NCBI GenBank assembly: GCA_051294375.1 | Contig: CM119271.1 | Location: 12,949,039 to 13,013,038, forward strand | Length of the DNA: 64,000 nucleotides | Origin: Paraspadella gotoi | Lineage: Eukaryota > Chaetognatha | Direction of reading: 5' to 3' | Shown here: piece after piece, positions 46,632 to 57,425 of the stretch | Numbering within the stretch: the stretch's first letter is position 1 | Layout: every line of letters begins with the position of its first letter | Program-made: the position numbers and the translations under genes | Notes under the pieces: generated by a model | Database searches by the model: none | Seen by the model: only the letters and a program-made list of their open reading frames with translations | What the model was told of the DNA's origin: nothing

Positions 46632-47655
46632 ACACATCACTTGCGTTTAATTTCCTTTCCAAACCTTAACGAACGTAAAAATTTATTTTTCCCTGAATTC
46701 TTCGTGAATGTTCTTCACTTTTTAATCCGTTTCTCTTCTGGGAATCATTCGTTCACTGTTTAAACTCTTTTTTAATCTTTTTAATCTTTATTCAGTCAAA
46801 TCACTTCGTAATCCACTTTATACGTAGATATAACGCCGCCCGATTTCTAGAAGTTACCGGGCGGAAATAAAAGGCTTTGTAAAAAAAAAAAAAGAATGAA
46901 AGAGAAATAAAGAGAAAGATAGAAAGAGAGAGAAAAAGAATGGGAGAGAGAGAGAGAGAAATAAATAAAACATTTTCAGTTAACTTTTGAGATGGGTATG
47001 ATAAATTATAGCAGGACCTTGCAGGATCTTGCAGGATCTTGCAGGATCTTGCAGGATCTTGCAGGATTTTGCAGGATCTTGCAGGATTTTGCAGGATCTT
47101 GCAGGATCTTGCTATAACAAAAATATGCAGTAAGAGTTTTAAAAAACTAAAAAAACTGTCCCCAAAACGGATAGTTTTTGAGTTGCGCAATATTTATTTA
47201 TTCTAGCTTTTACTCCTTCGAACCTTCATCACTAACAATGAAACAATGCATAATGAACGGTGTAATACTTTATTCCATTCTCACCAATCTTCATCCTTCC
47301 CTCCTTATCGAATGGTGTTTGATCGTTGCAATACTTGAATTCACTCCACCCAATCTTCATTGCTACTAATATAACAATGTACATTTTTTGATCGGCGTAA
47401 TACTTTATTCCACTCCTTCCAAACTTCTTCACTCCCAACTTCCAATTTTGTTCCCAAAGTTCATTTCACTCTTGTCTCTTCTCTTCCCCAAGAGTCTCGT
47501 TCCAACTCGTCATCAATGGTCTCATGGTCTCCAGTTGCAGCCAGAAAACGTGACGACGTACAACGTCACCCTTTCTCTCTTTAACACACTCTCTTTCTCC
47601 CCCTATCGCTTTCTCTCTCCCTCTATTCTAACTCCCTCTCTCCCTCTATTCTAAC
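45008..47655 (+). repeat. Direct-repeat unit B (partial)
   Basis: Colinear with 39775-42375 of unit A: the CGTCGTCGTCGGCGTC start at 45008 matches 39780, GTCACTGTCTCTCTC at 45530 matches 40290, and the 10-bp array and the TAATACTTTATTCCA island follow. It begins right after a 25-N gap (44983-45007) and joins unit C abruptly at about 47656. Confidence 0.85.
47013..47112 (+). repeat. Perfect 10-bp minisatellite, unit B
   Basis: Ten units of GCAGGATCTT in strict 10-bp register, with only C/T changes at two or three positions. Confidence 0.9.
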
Positions 47656-49642
47656 TCTTGAGAGAGAACGAGAGAGGTCGATCCTTAATTCTTGCACGGA
47701 ATTACCTTAAAGCTCACGACGTAGATAAGCAATAATATACGGGAGAGATGATAAGAGAGAGAGAGAGACAGAGATGAGAAGAGGGAGAGAGAGAGAGAGA
47801 AAGAGATCGCAATCGCCTTTCGTAAACTCATTCGTCCTTCCATAAAAGGATCTCAAACTTTCGGCCAAAGGAGATTGTCGTCCTCATTGTCATAAGTCTT
47901 TATCTTGTCTTCATCGTTGACTTTGGTTCTTCTTTTAGTCTTATTTCTTGTTCTTGTCATCAATCGTTGTCGTCATCATCCGTCTTCTTGATCCTTTTGT
48001 ATCGGTCATTTATAAATGTCAGCTCGGGCTGTGCGTCAGGTATTGTCATGATGTCATAGTCTTTGTCATGATCGAATAAATCTTTGTCATCTACATCGTC
48101 GTCTTTACTCGTCATCGCCAGCTCCTCTCCTCCTCCGTTCACACGTGTCATCGAATGTCGTCGTCGGCTCCGTGATGAGATTTCACGATCGTTGATCGTC
48201 CGTCGTCGTCATCGGTCGTCGTCGTCGTCAGTCGTCATCGTAGTTGTTCGCGTTCATGCTCGTCTTCATTCATCGTCTGCGTCTTCGTTTCATCGTCGTC
48301 GTCGTTCATCTCGTTCGTCGAGTCGGCGTTCTCTTTCTCGGCGCTCGGTGTTCCCATCGTCGCCGATTTCGTGAATGACCACTGACGTTGACCTCTCGGA
48401 TACTTTTTTTCCTTCTGCGATTGATCGTCTGCGTGTTTTAATTGCTTTTATTTTGCTGTTTGACCAAAGCAAAGTTCTTATTATAATTTTTCAAAGTAAT
48501 ATATCTTGCATATGAAATTGATTCTTTGTCCTCTTCTTAGCTCTGCTCTCTCTCTCTCTCTCTCGGTCTCTCGTCTCTCTCTCTCCTCTGCTCTCTCTCT
48601 TCTCTTCGTCTCTCTCTCTCTCTCTTTTCTCTTTTAATTTATATTCATAATCTACTTTCTCCTTCGATATTATTCATTACCGTAACTTTTCCTTTCTCGT
48701 TTCCTTTTTACTATAAGCGTAACTCATCTCCTTTTACTTAATTCATTATCCTCTCCTCTCTCTCTCTTCTCTCCTCTACCTCTCAGTCTTCTCTTCTCTC
48801 TCTTATCTTCTCTCTCATCTCGTCTCTCTCTCTCTTTCTTTTCTCTGTGTTTGTCACTGTCTCTCTCTTCTTCTCTCTAGGCTTATTCTCTTTCTCTCTC
48901 TTTCTCTCTCTCTCCCCGGAGAATATAGCGCACCCGAAACGAGACTGACCGACTTTTACCGACAACACCGACTGACTTTGACCGACGAGAGTTTCGGTCT
49001 TGTCCTTTTGAATCCGCGAACGAGTGAATGTCTTTTTGGTGAGTCTTTCACGGACGTCAAGAGAGAGATAGAGAGAGGAGAGAGGACGAGAGAGAGAGAG
49101 AGAGAGAGAGCAGAGAGGATGAGAGAGAAGAGAGAGAAGAGAGAGATGTCGGCGTGAATTCACTGTCATAGTTGTCAGAAACTGGGGCCAATTTTCTTCG
49201 TGAATGTAAAAGATTTTGTGAACGATTTAAGAGTCGTGATCGCGAATCGTGAATCATTTGCGAAGCAGCGAAAAGGATGGTCAAGGTTTTCAAGCGACGA
49301 CGAAAGAGCGAACGACGCGAACGACGACGACGAACAAACGACGAAACGACGACGACAACGACAGAAGAAAAACTGAAAAGATGAAATGATTGAAGGAATT
49401 AATGAATGACATATAAAAACGCAAATCGAATGAATAATTAGTGAACAAATAAGAAAATGAACGAGTAATGAATGAATAAGAGAGTTAAAATACGAACGCA
49501 TGATGGAATTTTAAAAAAAAAAAGAAGAAAGAAAAAAAAAAAAATTTAAAAAATTTCGATGAAAACGCAATAAGGAACGAGTTGAGGTCCGAATTCCTGC
49601 GTCTTTGACGGTTGATTGATAAAGAGAGAGAGAGAAAAAGAG

Positions 49643-49696
<54 letters not shown>

Positions 49697-51060
49697 GAGA
49701 GAGAGAGAGAGAAGGAGACTAAAGTCTTTTAATTCTTTTTTAAGTTTTTCTTTCCCGAGGGCAGTAGGCTTTTCTCATTATTCATTTTTTTTTTACGATT
49801 TCCGCAGCGCTGAATTTCTTTTCGAATTCGGCCTCTTTTATACTATAGTCTTTCCCTCTCTCTCTCTGCTCTCTCTCCGCCCTCCTCCTCACTCTCTCCT
49901 CTCATCTCTCCTTCCCTCTCTCTCTCTCTCTCTCCTCTCTTCTCTCTCTCGTCACACACACTTGCGTATTAATTTCCTTTCAAACCTTACACAACGTAAA
50001 AAATTATTTTCCTGAATCTTTCGTGAATGTTCATTCACTTTTTTTTATTATCCGTTTCTCTTCCTGGGAATCATTCGTTACAGACTGTATTAAACTCTTT
50101 TTTATATCTTTTTTAATCTTTATTCAGTCAAATCACTTTCGTAATCCAACTTTTACAGTAAGTATTAACGCACGCCCGATTTCTACGAAGGTACCCGGGC
50201 GGGAAATTAAAAGGCTTTGTAAAAAACAAAAAAATAAAAGCAGAAAGGAAAATAAAGAGAAAGATAGAAAGATAGAGAGAAAGAATGGGAGAGGAGAGGA
50301 GAGAGAAAATTAAATAAAACATTTTCAGTTACGTTATCTGAGATTGCGATGATAAAATTATAGCAGCGACCTTTGCAGATCTTTGCAGGGATCTTGCAGG
50401 AACTTGCAGGATCTTGCCAGGCATTTTGCAGATCTTCAGGGATTTTCGCAGGATCTTGCAGGTCTTTCTATAACAAAAATATAGCAGTAAGAGTTTTTAA
50501 AAACTAAAAAAAACTGTCCCAAAACGGATAAGTTTTTTTGAGTGCGCCCAATATTTATTTATTCTAGCTTTTAACTTTACCCCTTCGAACCTTATCACTA
50601 ACAATGAAACAAAATGCATAATGAACGGTGTAATACTTTAATTCTCCATTCTCCCACAAATTCTTTCATCCTTCCCTCCTTATCGAATGGTTGATCGTTG
50701 CAATACTTGAATTCACTCCACCCAATTCATTGCTACTAATATAAACAATGTACATTTTTTGATCGCGGTAATACTTTATTCCACTCCTTCCAAACTTCTT
50801 CACTCCCAACTTCCAATTTTGTTCCCAAAGTTCATTTCACTCTTGTCTCTTTCTCTTCCCCAAGAGTCTTCGTTTCCAACTCGTCATCAATGGTCTCATG
50901 GTCTCCAGTTGCAGCCAGAAAAACGTGACGAGTACAACGTCAACCCTCTCTCTCTTTAACACACTCTCTTTCTCCCCTATCGCTTTCTCTCTTCCCCTCT
51001 ATTCTAACTCCCTCTCTCCCTCTATTCTAACTCTTTTCTCTCTCTCTCTCTCTTCTCTCT

Positions 51061-51106
<46 letters not shown>

Positions 51107-51339
51107 GTGTGTCTCAATGTGTCATATTCTATCTCACTGCTCCCTTCTCTCCCCCCCCCCCTTTTCACTCTCTGCTCTATCATGCAAAGAAAGACGCTTA
51201 GTTATAGAGGTGCCTTTTTTTCACTCCTGATTACGTATTATCCTGGAATTCGTTCCTCTCATATCTCATCTTCTCTCTCTCTCTCTCTCTTCTCTCTTCT
51301 CTCTCTTCTCTCTCNNNNNNNNNNNNNNNNNNNNNNNNN

Positions 51340-51370
<31 letters not shown>

Positions 51371-53560
51371 TCCACGGGATTCGCGCCTCTCATTCCCCCG
51401 AGGTTCAAAACTTCAAAGATTACCGTCTCGCCCTCCACCTCTTTTTTTCGCCGCTAGAGGTCGAAAGGAGGAGGAGGAGGGAGGGAGGAAAAGGGGAGCT
51501 CTGGATTGGGAGGGGGAAAATTTTTTTTTTCTTTTTCTCTCTCCTTTTTTTTTCTGTCTTTTTGTTCCTTTTTTCCTTAGCCTCGCCTTCTATTCCTTTA
51601 ATTCTTTATCCCTTTATTTCTTTCCTTTTTTTCCTCTCCTTTTTTTTTTGGCCTTTATTTTGCCTCTTTTTTCTTTATTCCTTTGCCTTTTTTTCTTTCT
51701 CTTTTTTCCTCTTCCTTTTTTCTTTTTCTTTTTATTCTCCCTCCCCCATCTCTTTACAATGGGGTCATTCACACGCTGTCATATTCCGCGAATTTCCTGA
51801 ACTCTTCACCGGAACTTTGTCTCTCTCTTTTTGCGAAAGGGTGACCGTTGCCGAATGACCATCTTCGATACATTCTAACGGTCGGTGGGCATCTTATAAA
51901 TTATTTCCCTCATGGTTCGTTTAAACCCTATTAAAAGTATCGCTGAAATACTAGAATAAGACTTTTATGAAAACCGTATCAAAAGATTTGAGAAATGATC
52001 TAAACTACTACAATATGTAAATGAGATTGAGGAACTCATGGCTGTCATCACAACCATCACTAAACTGCATTATAGCACAACATAAATCAAAATTCACTAC
52101 ACAACACCACTACGTCACGACACCATTACGTTGCTACACTACACTACACATTACACAACTATACTGCACCGCTACATAACGCATTATATTTAAAATCCCA
52201 AGCAGCTGCATTCATTAACAACCAATTTTCTTCATCACCTTCAAAAGAAATCTTTCACCCTTAAAACCTCACCCACCGACCCTTACCTTTTTCGCCTTTC
52301 CCGATCCTCTCTGACGAACCTTACCTTTCACCGACCTTTCCATCGCCGCGCGGCGTCGGCGGCGATTCGCTACTCACCCTCGACTGTCGAGGTGAGTCTT
52401 CGATTCTCAAGGGACGAGGAGGAGGATGAAGACGACGACGACGATGAAGAAGACGACGAAGACGATGATGACGACAACGAAATTGAAGGGGATGACGAAG
52501 ACGATGACGACGATGAAGAAGACGACGATGACGATGACAATGACATTGAAGAGGACGATGAAGACAACGACGACGATGAAGAAGGCGACAACGACAACCA
52601 TGAGGACGACGATGACGATAAACATGATGACGATGATGAAGAAGACGATGAAGACAATGATAATGACGACCACGAGGATGAATACGACGACGACGACGAA
52701 GAAGACGACGACGACGATGATGCGACAACGACATTTGAAGCATGGACAATGAAGACACGACGACGACGAAGAAGACGACGACGACCATGACGACGACGAC
52801 GGAAAAGCGTCTTCCTTTTCATATTGACTTTTTTTTCCCCATTGACGCTTTTTGCTTCTTTGCCGCTGACCCGCCCTCTTTCGGTTCTTCTGTTCCTCGG
52901 CCCTCCGCTTCGTTAACGCAACCGTCCGTCCGTCCGTCCGTCAGTCCGTCCGTCCGTCCGTCCACACCTCTGTCCGTCTTTCCGTACCCACTCTCATATC
53001 ACTTCTCTTTTCTTTTCTTTTTCTTTTCTTTTTCTTTTCTTTTCTTTTTTTTTTTTAGTTGCGCGGAACAACTCTGTCGGTCGGTCGGTCGGTATGTCCG
53101 TCTTTTCGTTGGTCTGTCTCACTTACGATAAAAATCTGAATTCGGAAGCAGAGCGTGTCGAACGCTCGTTGGTATCGTCACCCCATCGCTCGGAAATACG
53201 TATACACGAAAGAAAGTCACTGCGACGCAAAACATTGGAATTACCCTTCTCGTTTTTATTCTCTTTTCTTCGCTTCTGACTTCTTTTCGTCTCTGTCTCC
53301 TTCTCTTTTCTCTAATCTTCTTCTTCTCTTTTCTTTTTATGCTTTTCTTCTCTATTTCTCTTTTTTTTCCTTTTCTCCGTCTCTCTTTCACTTTTCGATA
53401 TTCCTTCGACTCTCCTATTTTCAATTCTGCATCTCGTCAATGTCGTCGAGCCGTTTCTTCTATTTTTGACTCTCTCTCCTCTCTCCTCCTCTTCTCTTTC
53501 TCTTCTCTCCTCTCTCTCATCACTCTCTCCTCCTCTCTTCCTCTCGCTCTTCTCTCTGTA
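47656..53560 (+). repeat. Direct-repeat unit C
   Basis: Starts with the island GATCCTTAATTCTTGCACG (47680), which unit A lacks because of its gap, then follows unit A to 44910 in order. Anchors: 48300 with 39780; 49720 with 41140; 50900 with 42260; 52830 with 44200; 53460 with 44900. N runs from 51315 to 51339. Confidence 0.85.
52415..52800 (+). repeat. GAC/GAT/GAA triplet region, unit C
   Basis: It gives an open acidic frame of about 130 codons (Asp/Glu runs then Arg runs) from a GTG, not an ATG. Composition follows the triplet repeat, and the unit A copy is frame-broken. I read it as a microsatellite rather than an acidic protein, with some doubt because acidic tracts of this kind do occur in nuclear proteins. 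Confidence 0.75.
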
Positions 53561-54100
53561 GCTCTCTTTCCACTTATCACGCCCGCGCACGCACTCGAAA
53601 CACATCTCCGCCTCGGTCCGCACTCCTCTCATTCATCACCTCTATTTCTCTATCCTCTCTCTCCCATCTTACTCTTTCACTCTCTCGCGATCTCACTCTC
53701 TCATCAACTTCACCTTCCTCACAGTCTCCGCACCATCCACCTCCACCCCCAGCCCCACGCCAGCCCATCACACTCCTTGCATCGGCACGAGCACCACTCA
53801 CCTCGCTCTCCAGTACCTCTCATCACCACCACGCTCCTCACTCATCCCTCCACTCTAAACCTCTCATCACACGCCAACACCCACACGTCGACTCTCACCT
53901 CACCACCTCGGCACCAACCCAAACCCCGCCACTCACCACTCTCTCACAACTCACCCAACTCTCGCTCTCTCTCTTCTCTCTCTCGCTGAAACACAATCGC
54001 CTCGCCACTCCACCCACCACTCCTCTCCGCTCGCACCGTCTCTACTCTCCTCCACTCTCTCTCTCAACTCACTTCATCACTGCTAGACACTCTCTTCTTT
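53560..54100. other. CAC/CTC-rich segment at the end of unit C
   Basis: Pyrimidine- and CAC-rich DNA with Ser/His/Pro/Thr-rich frames. No homologue elsewhere in the window. No gene signal beyond composition. Confidence 0.45.
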
Positions 54101-54175
54101 TCTTCTTCTTCTCTCTTGCTCTCCTCTCTCCCCTCTCTTCTTCTCTCTCTCCCTCCTCTCCTCCTCCTCTCTCTC

Positions 54176-54209
<34 letters not shown>

Positions 54210-54270
54210 GCTCTCTCTCTCTCTCTCAACGCGCGCGCGAGTTCTCTCTCTCTCTCTTTCGCTCTCTCAC
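54100..54270 (+). repeat. (CT)n tract upstream of the promoter-like segment
   Basis: CT dinucleotides with TTC interruptions. The equivalent tract before the second copy is at 63045-63350 and is longer. Confidence 0.9.
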
Positions 54271-54369
54271 CACGCGCCATCCCACGTTAGCCTCTCGCTC
54301 TCTATTCAGTTCCAGAGACGCCGACGGACAGCCGGACAGCGCGTCTCTGTTCCGACAAAAAAAAAGGGA

Positions 54370-54490
54370 GCGCCATCTAACGCCACGCCCCTTCCTTTTT
54401 TGATGCCCTCGATCGCCCTCCGATGCCCTCCGATGCCATTCGATGCCATTTCCCACGTATAAATAAACAAAAACGTTCGACGCGAAATTC
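54370..54490 (+). promoter_or_regulatory. TATA promoter with GC box and GATGCC array
   Basis: A GC/KLF-type box, CCACGCCCC, lies at 54383-54391. About five 10-11-bp units of CCGATGCCAT type occupy 54402-54450. TATAAATA lies at 54458-54465, ending a compact core promoter layout. Transcription would be expected to start about 25-30 bases further on, near 54490. All three elements are kept in the second copy. Promoter activity is inferred. Confidence 0.45.
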
Positions 54491-54748
54491 CCATCTGAAA
54501 AAAAAATCTTTTGTTTTTGTTGTATTATTTTCAAATTTTCCCGCAAAAAAAAAAGGACAAAAAAATCTACGCGCGTGAAAAAAGGAGATACATAAAAAAC
54601 TTCAGCCTACGCTAAATTTGTTTCGTTTTTGTTTTTTTTTTTGTTTTTTGTTTTTTTGTTTTGTTCTGTCTAAAAAGAAAAACCAGCCGCTTTCCGGGTC
54701 GGCCGCCCCCGACCCCCTCTTCGCCTTCACCCTCTTTTCCCGCCTGCC

Positions 54749-54901
54749 ATGCGAGGCCACGCCTGTCGTTCCACCGACCGGCGCCTGATTGAGATGCCGC
54801 CCAACATCATGAAGACTCTGTATCGATTACTTCGTCAGTTGGGGTCTTTGTCCACCGGCCGAGGTTCAGCCCGGAACCGACCCGCGGCGATACTCATTCA
54901 G
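54749..54901 (+). CDS. Candidate first coding exon, unrecognised
   Basis: An ATG in a GC-rich exon-like stretch lies about 290 bases after the TATA box. The frame begins MRGHACRSTDR and contains MPPNIMKTLYR; then the two copies disagree, because this one has an extra T near 54826 (CGATTACTTC) where the other reads CGATACTTC. A weak donor, CATTCAG|GTTTTA, would end the exon at 54901. No protein family is recognised. GC content is far above the flanks. It may equally be 5' untranslated sequence; a second frame (GSAAPDPLFAFTLFSRLP) is also open across 54690-54790. Confidence 0.25.
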
Positions 54902-54937
54902 GTTTTAAAAAAAAAAATGAGGAGGGAAGAAAGGCGC

Positions 54938-54983
54938 GGATTGGTCGAAGTTGCATCACGTGACCGAGAGATTTGACCAATCC
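54938..54983. promoter_or_regulatory. Dyad-symmetric CCAAT / E-box / CCAAT element
   Basis: GGATTGGTC (54938-54946) and GACCAATCC (54975-54983) form a perfect 9-bp inverted repeat. TCACGTGAC (54956-54964), itself a palindrome around CACGTG, lies within one base of the dyad centre. CCAAT is the NF-Y core and CACGTG the USF/MITF-type E-box. The pattern suits a housekeeping or bidirectional promoter. The function is inferred. Confidence 0.45.
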
Positions 54984-54989
54984 GAAATA

Positions 54990-55562
54990 AACTTGAAAAA
55001 ATTTAGGAATAAAAAATGAAGATTAATCCGCTCAACGCGAAAAAAAAACAAACTAGAAGTTATAATGTACATAGTGAATTAGAAAATTGTTTTCTATTTG
55101 TTTTGTTGTTGTTTTTAAACGAAGCGGGTTTAGTTTCAAAATCAAGACAACCGTTATAAGTTCTCGTTACTTGGGACGCGCAGTGAGTGGAGTGGGTGAG
55201 TGAGTGAGTGAGTGAGTGTTTAAAATCTGGAATAACTAGCGACATCGGTATTACTACTTATTATTAATTATATATTATTATTTAGTTTTTAAAAAAAAGA
55301 CAGCTACGCCGTTTGTTTAAACTTCGAAAATTACTTGCCCGTCAATCCATTCCTTTTGAATAAACTGCTATCTTCAATGATCACATCCGCAGTACACTCA
55401 GTATAACAGTATCACGAATCATTCTTTTTTTTCAACTTCTCCAAATTCTTTATCGTAACTCTTGGCCGGCCATCAACTAGCGAGTGTCGCACGGAGTCTG
55501 AAGAAGATCAGCCGATACGAGAAGCCATCCAGAGATTTTATTATTTGATCCAGCTGGCCCAG
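54990..55562. other. AT-rich intron-like stretch
   Basis: Contains GTGAGTGAGTGAG at 55196-55219 and a poly-A-rich segment. A second reading of the sequence before 55600 is an open frame from a CTAG|CGAG acceptor near 55480 (IREAIQRFYYLIQLAQNG). It has no recognised family but is not low complexity. Confidence 0.35.
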
Positions 55563-55600
55563 AACGGCGGAACAGGGGCTGGCAGAGGAACAGATAAAGG
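55563..55600 (+). CDS. Candidate micro-exon A, calmodulin-like N-terminus
   Basis: A CCCAG acceptor precedes 38 bases that end in a strong donor, AAAGG|GTAAGG. One frame encodes AEQGLAEEQIK plus one leftover base. That resembles the start of calmodulin-family proteins (ADQLTEEQIAE), whose second exon in vertebrate genes is a 31-base micro-exon ending in the same phase. Its polypyrimidine tract is poor, and its entry phase differs by one base from micro-exon B, so either an indel error or separate upstream partners would be needed. A competing frame here is glycine-rich. No EF-hand exon was found in the window. Confidence 0.3.
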
Positions 55601-55807
55601 GTAAGGTTAAAGGGGAGCAACTTCCCCGCGAAAACACGCAGTATCATCTAACGACCCACGTTTAACATTTATCTTTAGAGCATTGTTATTGTTTATCAAC
55701 ATTATTATTATTTTAAACTTCTGTACTCACTACTCACCGCACGAGTATTATTTTTTCTGCATGACGTTAGACTTTTTTGTTTTTTTTGTTTTTTTTTCGT
55801 TTCGCAG

Positions 55808-55844
55808 AGCGGAGAACAAATTCTGACAGAGGAACAAGTCGCGG
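55808..55844 (+). CDS. Candidate micro-exon B, calmodulin-like N-terminus
   Basis: A textbook acceptor (long T-rich tract, then TTTCGCAG) and a textbook donor (GCGG|GTAAGT) enclose 37 bases reading SGEQILTEEQVA plus one base. The exon enters in phase 0 and leaves in phase 1, as the 31-base exon of vertebrate calmodulin genes does, with six more bases. LTEEQVA followed by a codon beginning with G fits the LTEEQIAE start of that family. It parallels micro-exon A 245 bases upstream. The next exon, expected to begin with an EF-hand helix, is not visible before the satellite, so this could be a gene fragment or chance. Confidence 0.4.
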
Positions 55845-55850
55845 GTAAGT

Positions 55851-56750
55851 TAAAATCGAATCTCGGACTTTTTTAAAAGATCAACTTTTTTTGGGTTTAT
55901 TTTTTGTTTACGTTGAAGCAGAGTGACGTGAAACGTGTATAAATGTGTACGTGTACGTATTTTACGTGTACGTGTATATATGACGGAATGGCTAATGCTA
56001 AACATATGTATTTCTTATTTTGCAATTGCATGCTGCTCCTAGAGAACTTTCGAAAACAGAAAAGCCAAATTTCTATTTATTATTTTATCCACGTATCTCT
56101 ATTTGAAAATGTTTGTAGTAAACATAGACGTAAAATTCAAACTTTCTAAACTTAGATGTTATAAACTACGGAACGACATAGACAATTAATAACTGGATTT
56201 TAGAAAGAGAAAGATACCAAAAAAAATTTAAAATTTTATACTATAGTTCTTAAGGAAAAACGTCGTTTGTTTCGCGTCAAATATATAATTTGCAACAACA
56301 AATCGTCACACGTTTCGGTTCTTCTTTGCACCACCTTCATCGGCGAAACATGTTCGACTTTATTATTTAAAATAAATCGTTGTCGAAATCTCCAACGCAG
56401 TGGAAAGAGAGACAAAAAAACTTTATTATACTATAGTGTTAAAAACTGTTAAAAAGACTGGAAAATATTTAAAAGCCAAAAACGTTTGTCCACCTCAAAC
56501 TGAAACACTTTTCTCTTTGTTTACAAATTTACAAAAAAACAAAAAAGTTTCATTCGTTGACGAACATTTCTAAGAAAATAGAATCGGTTTGACTTTCAAA
56601 AAAAAGAAAAAAAAAGAAAAAAAAGAAAAAAGAAAGAAATATCTCGTCGGCCATTTTTGTGTGCTTCACATTTTTTTCCCGCTCTTTTGTTTACGACGTC
56701 TGTTTTTCGCCTCGGCCCGCATGTCGGGATGGCGCCGCGAAATCCCTTCT
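55851..56750. other. AT-rich intron-like or intergenic sequence
   Basis: Repeated ACGTGTACGTGTA words near 55935-55980, otherwise AT-rich. Several frames of 60-70 codons have no recognisable content. A short GC-rich island (GGATGGCGCCGCGAAATCCC) lies at 56728-56747. Confidence 0.4.
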
Positions 56751-56751
56751 T

Positions 56752-56842
<91 letters not shown>
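56751..56842 (+). repeat. (CT)n tract
   Basis: About 90 bases of nearly perfect CT repeat. Confidence 0.95.
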
Positions 56843-56844
<2 letters not shown>

Positions 56845-56914
56845 ATATTTTTTTTTTTCTAAAAAGTCTCAATTTTTTTTTATTTTAAATTTATTTTTTC
56901 TTTCTTAAAGCGGC

Positions 56915-57065
56915 GATATTTTTGCCGCCAACCCTCGGCTATACTAGCTTGCCGACGCTTTGCCGGAGCCGCCGACGCTCGCCGAGCTTGCCGCCCCTTT
57001 CCGGCAAAACCCAAGCTGGCTCCGTCGTCTTTTTCTCGGCGATACTATAACGTCCGGCGTTGTTT
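56915..57065. other. GC-rich island with CCGACG/GCCG words
   Basis: GCCGACGCTTTGCCGGAGCC and similar words recur. No ATG-led coding frame of note. It may be CpG-rich regulatory sequence or a short local repeat. Confidence 0.3.
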
Positions 57066-57157
57066 ATCCGGATTTTAAGAAATAACTAGCGTAAACAATA
57101 AACACTTGAAAATTAAAGAAAAAAATTAATGTTAAAAAAAAAAAAAAATCCGGCGAT

Positions 57158-57360
57158 ATGAAATTTTCTAAAATGGCGCCCATTACGATTAGGGATTTGG
57201 CGCGCGGCTGCAGTCGCGGCTGGGGACGGCTGCTGGACGGCGCGCTACGGCTGGAACGGCTGCTGTGGCATCGGCTGCGGCTGGAACGGCTGCCGAGGCG
57301 GCGACTGCGGCTGCGGCGGCTGAGGGGCGTCTGCAGCCACGCCGCTTTTTTCTTCTTATC
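57158..57360. other. GC-rich CGGCTG/CAGCCG imperfect repeat
   Basis: Plus strand: from AAAATGGCGCCC (57171) a frame of about 69 codons gives Leu/Arg repeats (RLERLL). Minus strand: one frame reads PQPPQPQSPPRQPFQPQPMP before a stop at the equivalent of QPFQP. The Gln/Pro reading looks more protein-like but is closed by a TAG. Either could be an exon piece; I cannot choose. Confidence 0.25.
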
Positions 57361-57425
57361 TCCTTTAAGCTTCTTATGACGAAGCGAATTTTTTTTTTTC
57401 AATCTGCTCTCCTTTTTTTTTTTTT

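Larger units (their letters stand above)
54280..54925 (+). repeat. Promoter-bearing segment, copy 1
   Basis: From CCACGCGCCATCCCACG through AAAAAATGAGG it matches 63350-64000 at high identity with a handful of single-base indels. Unlike the other duplicated blocks, both copies are low-noise. Confidence 0.9.

Noticed and set aside
52392-52790. Acidic protein gene
   Set aside because: The frame begins at GTG, follows a triplet repeat exactly, and is frameshifted in the duplicate at 43690-44170. Kept only as a finding.
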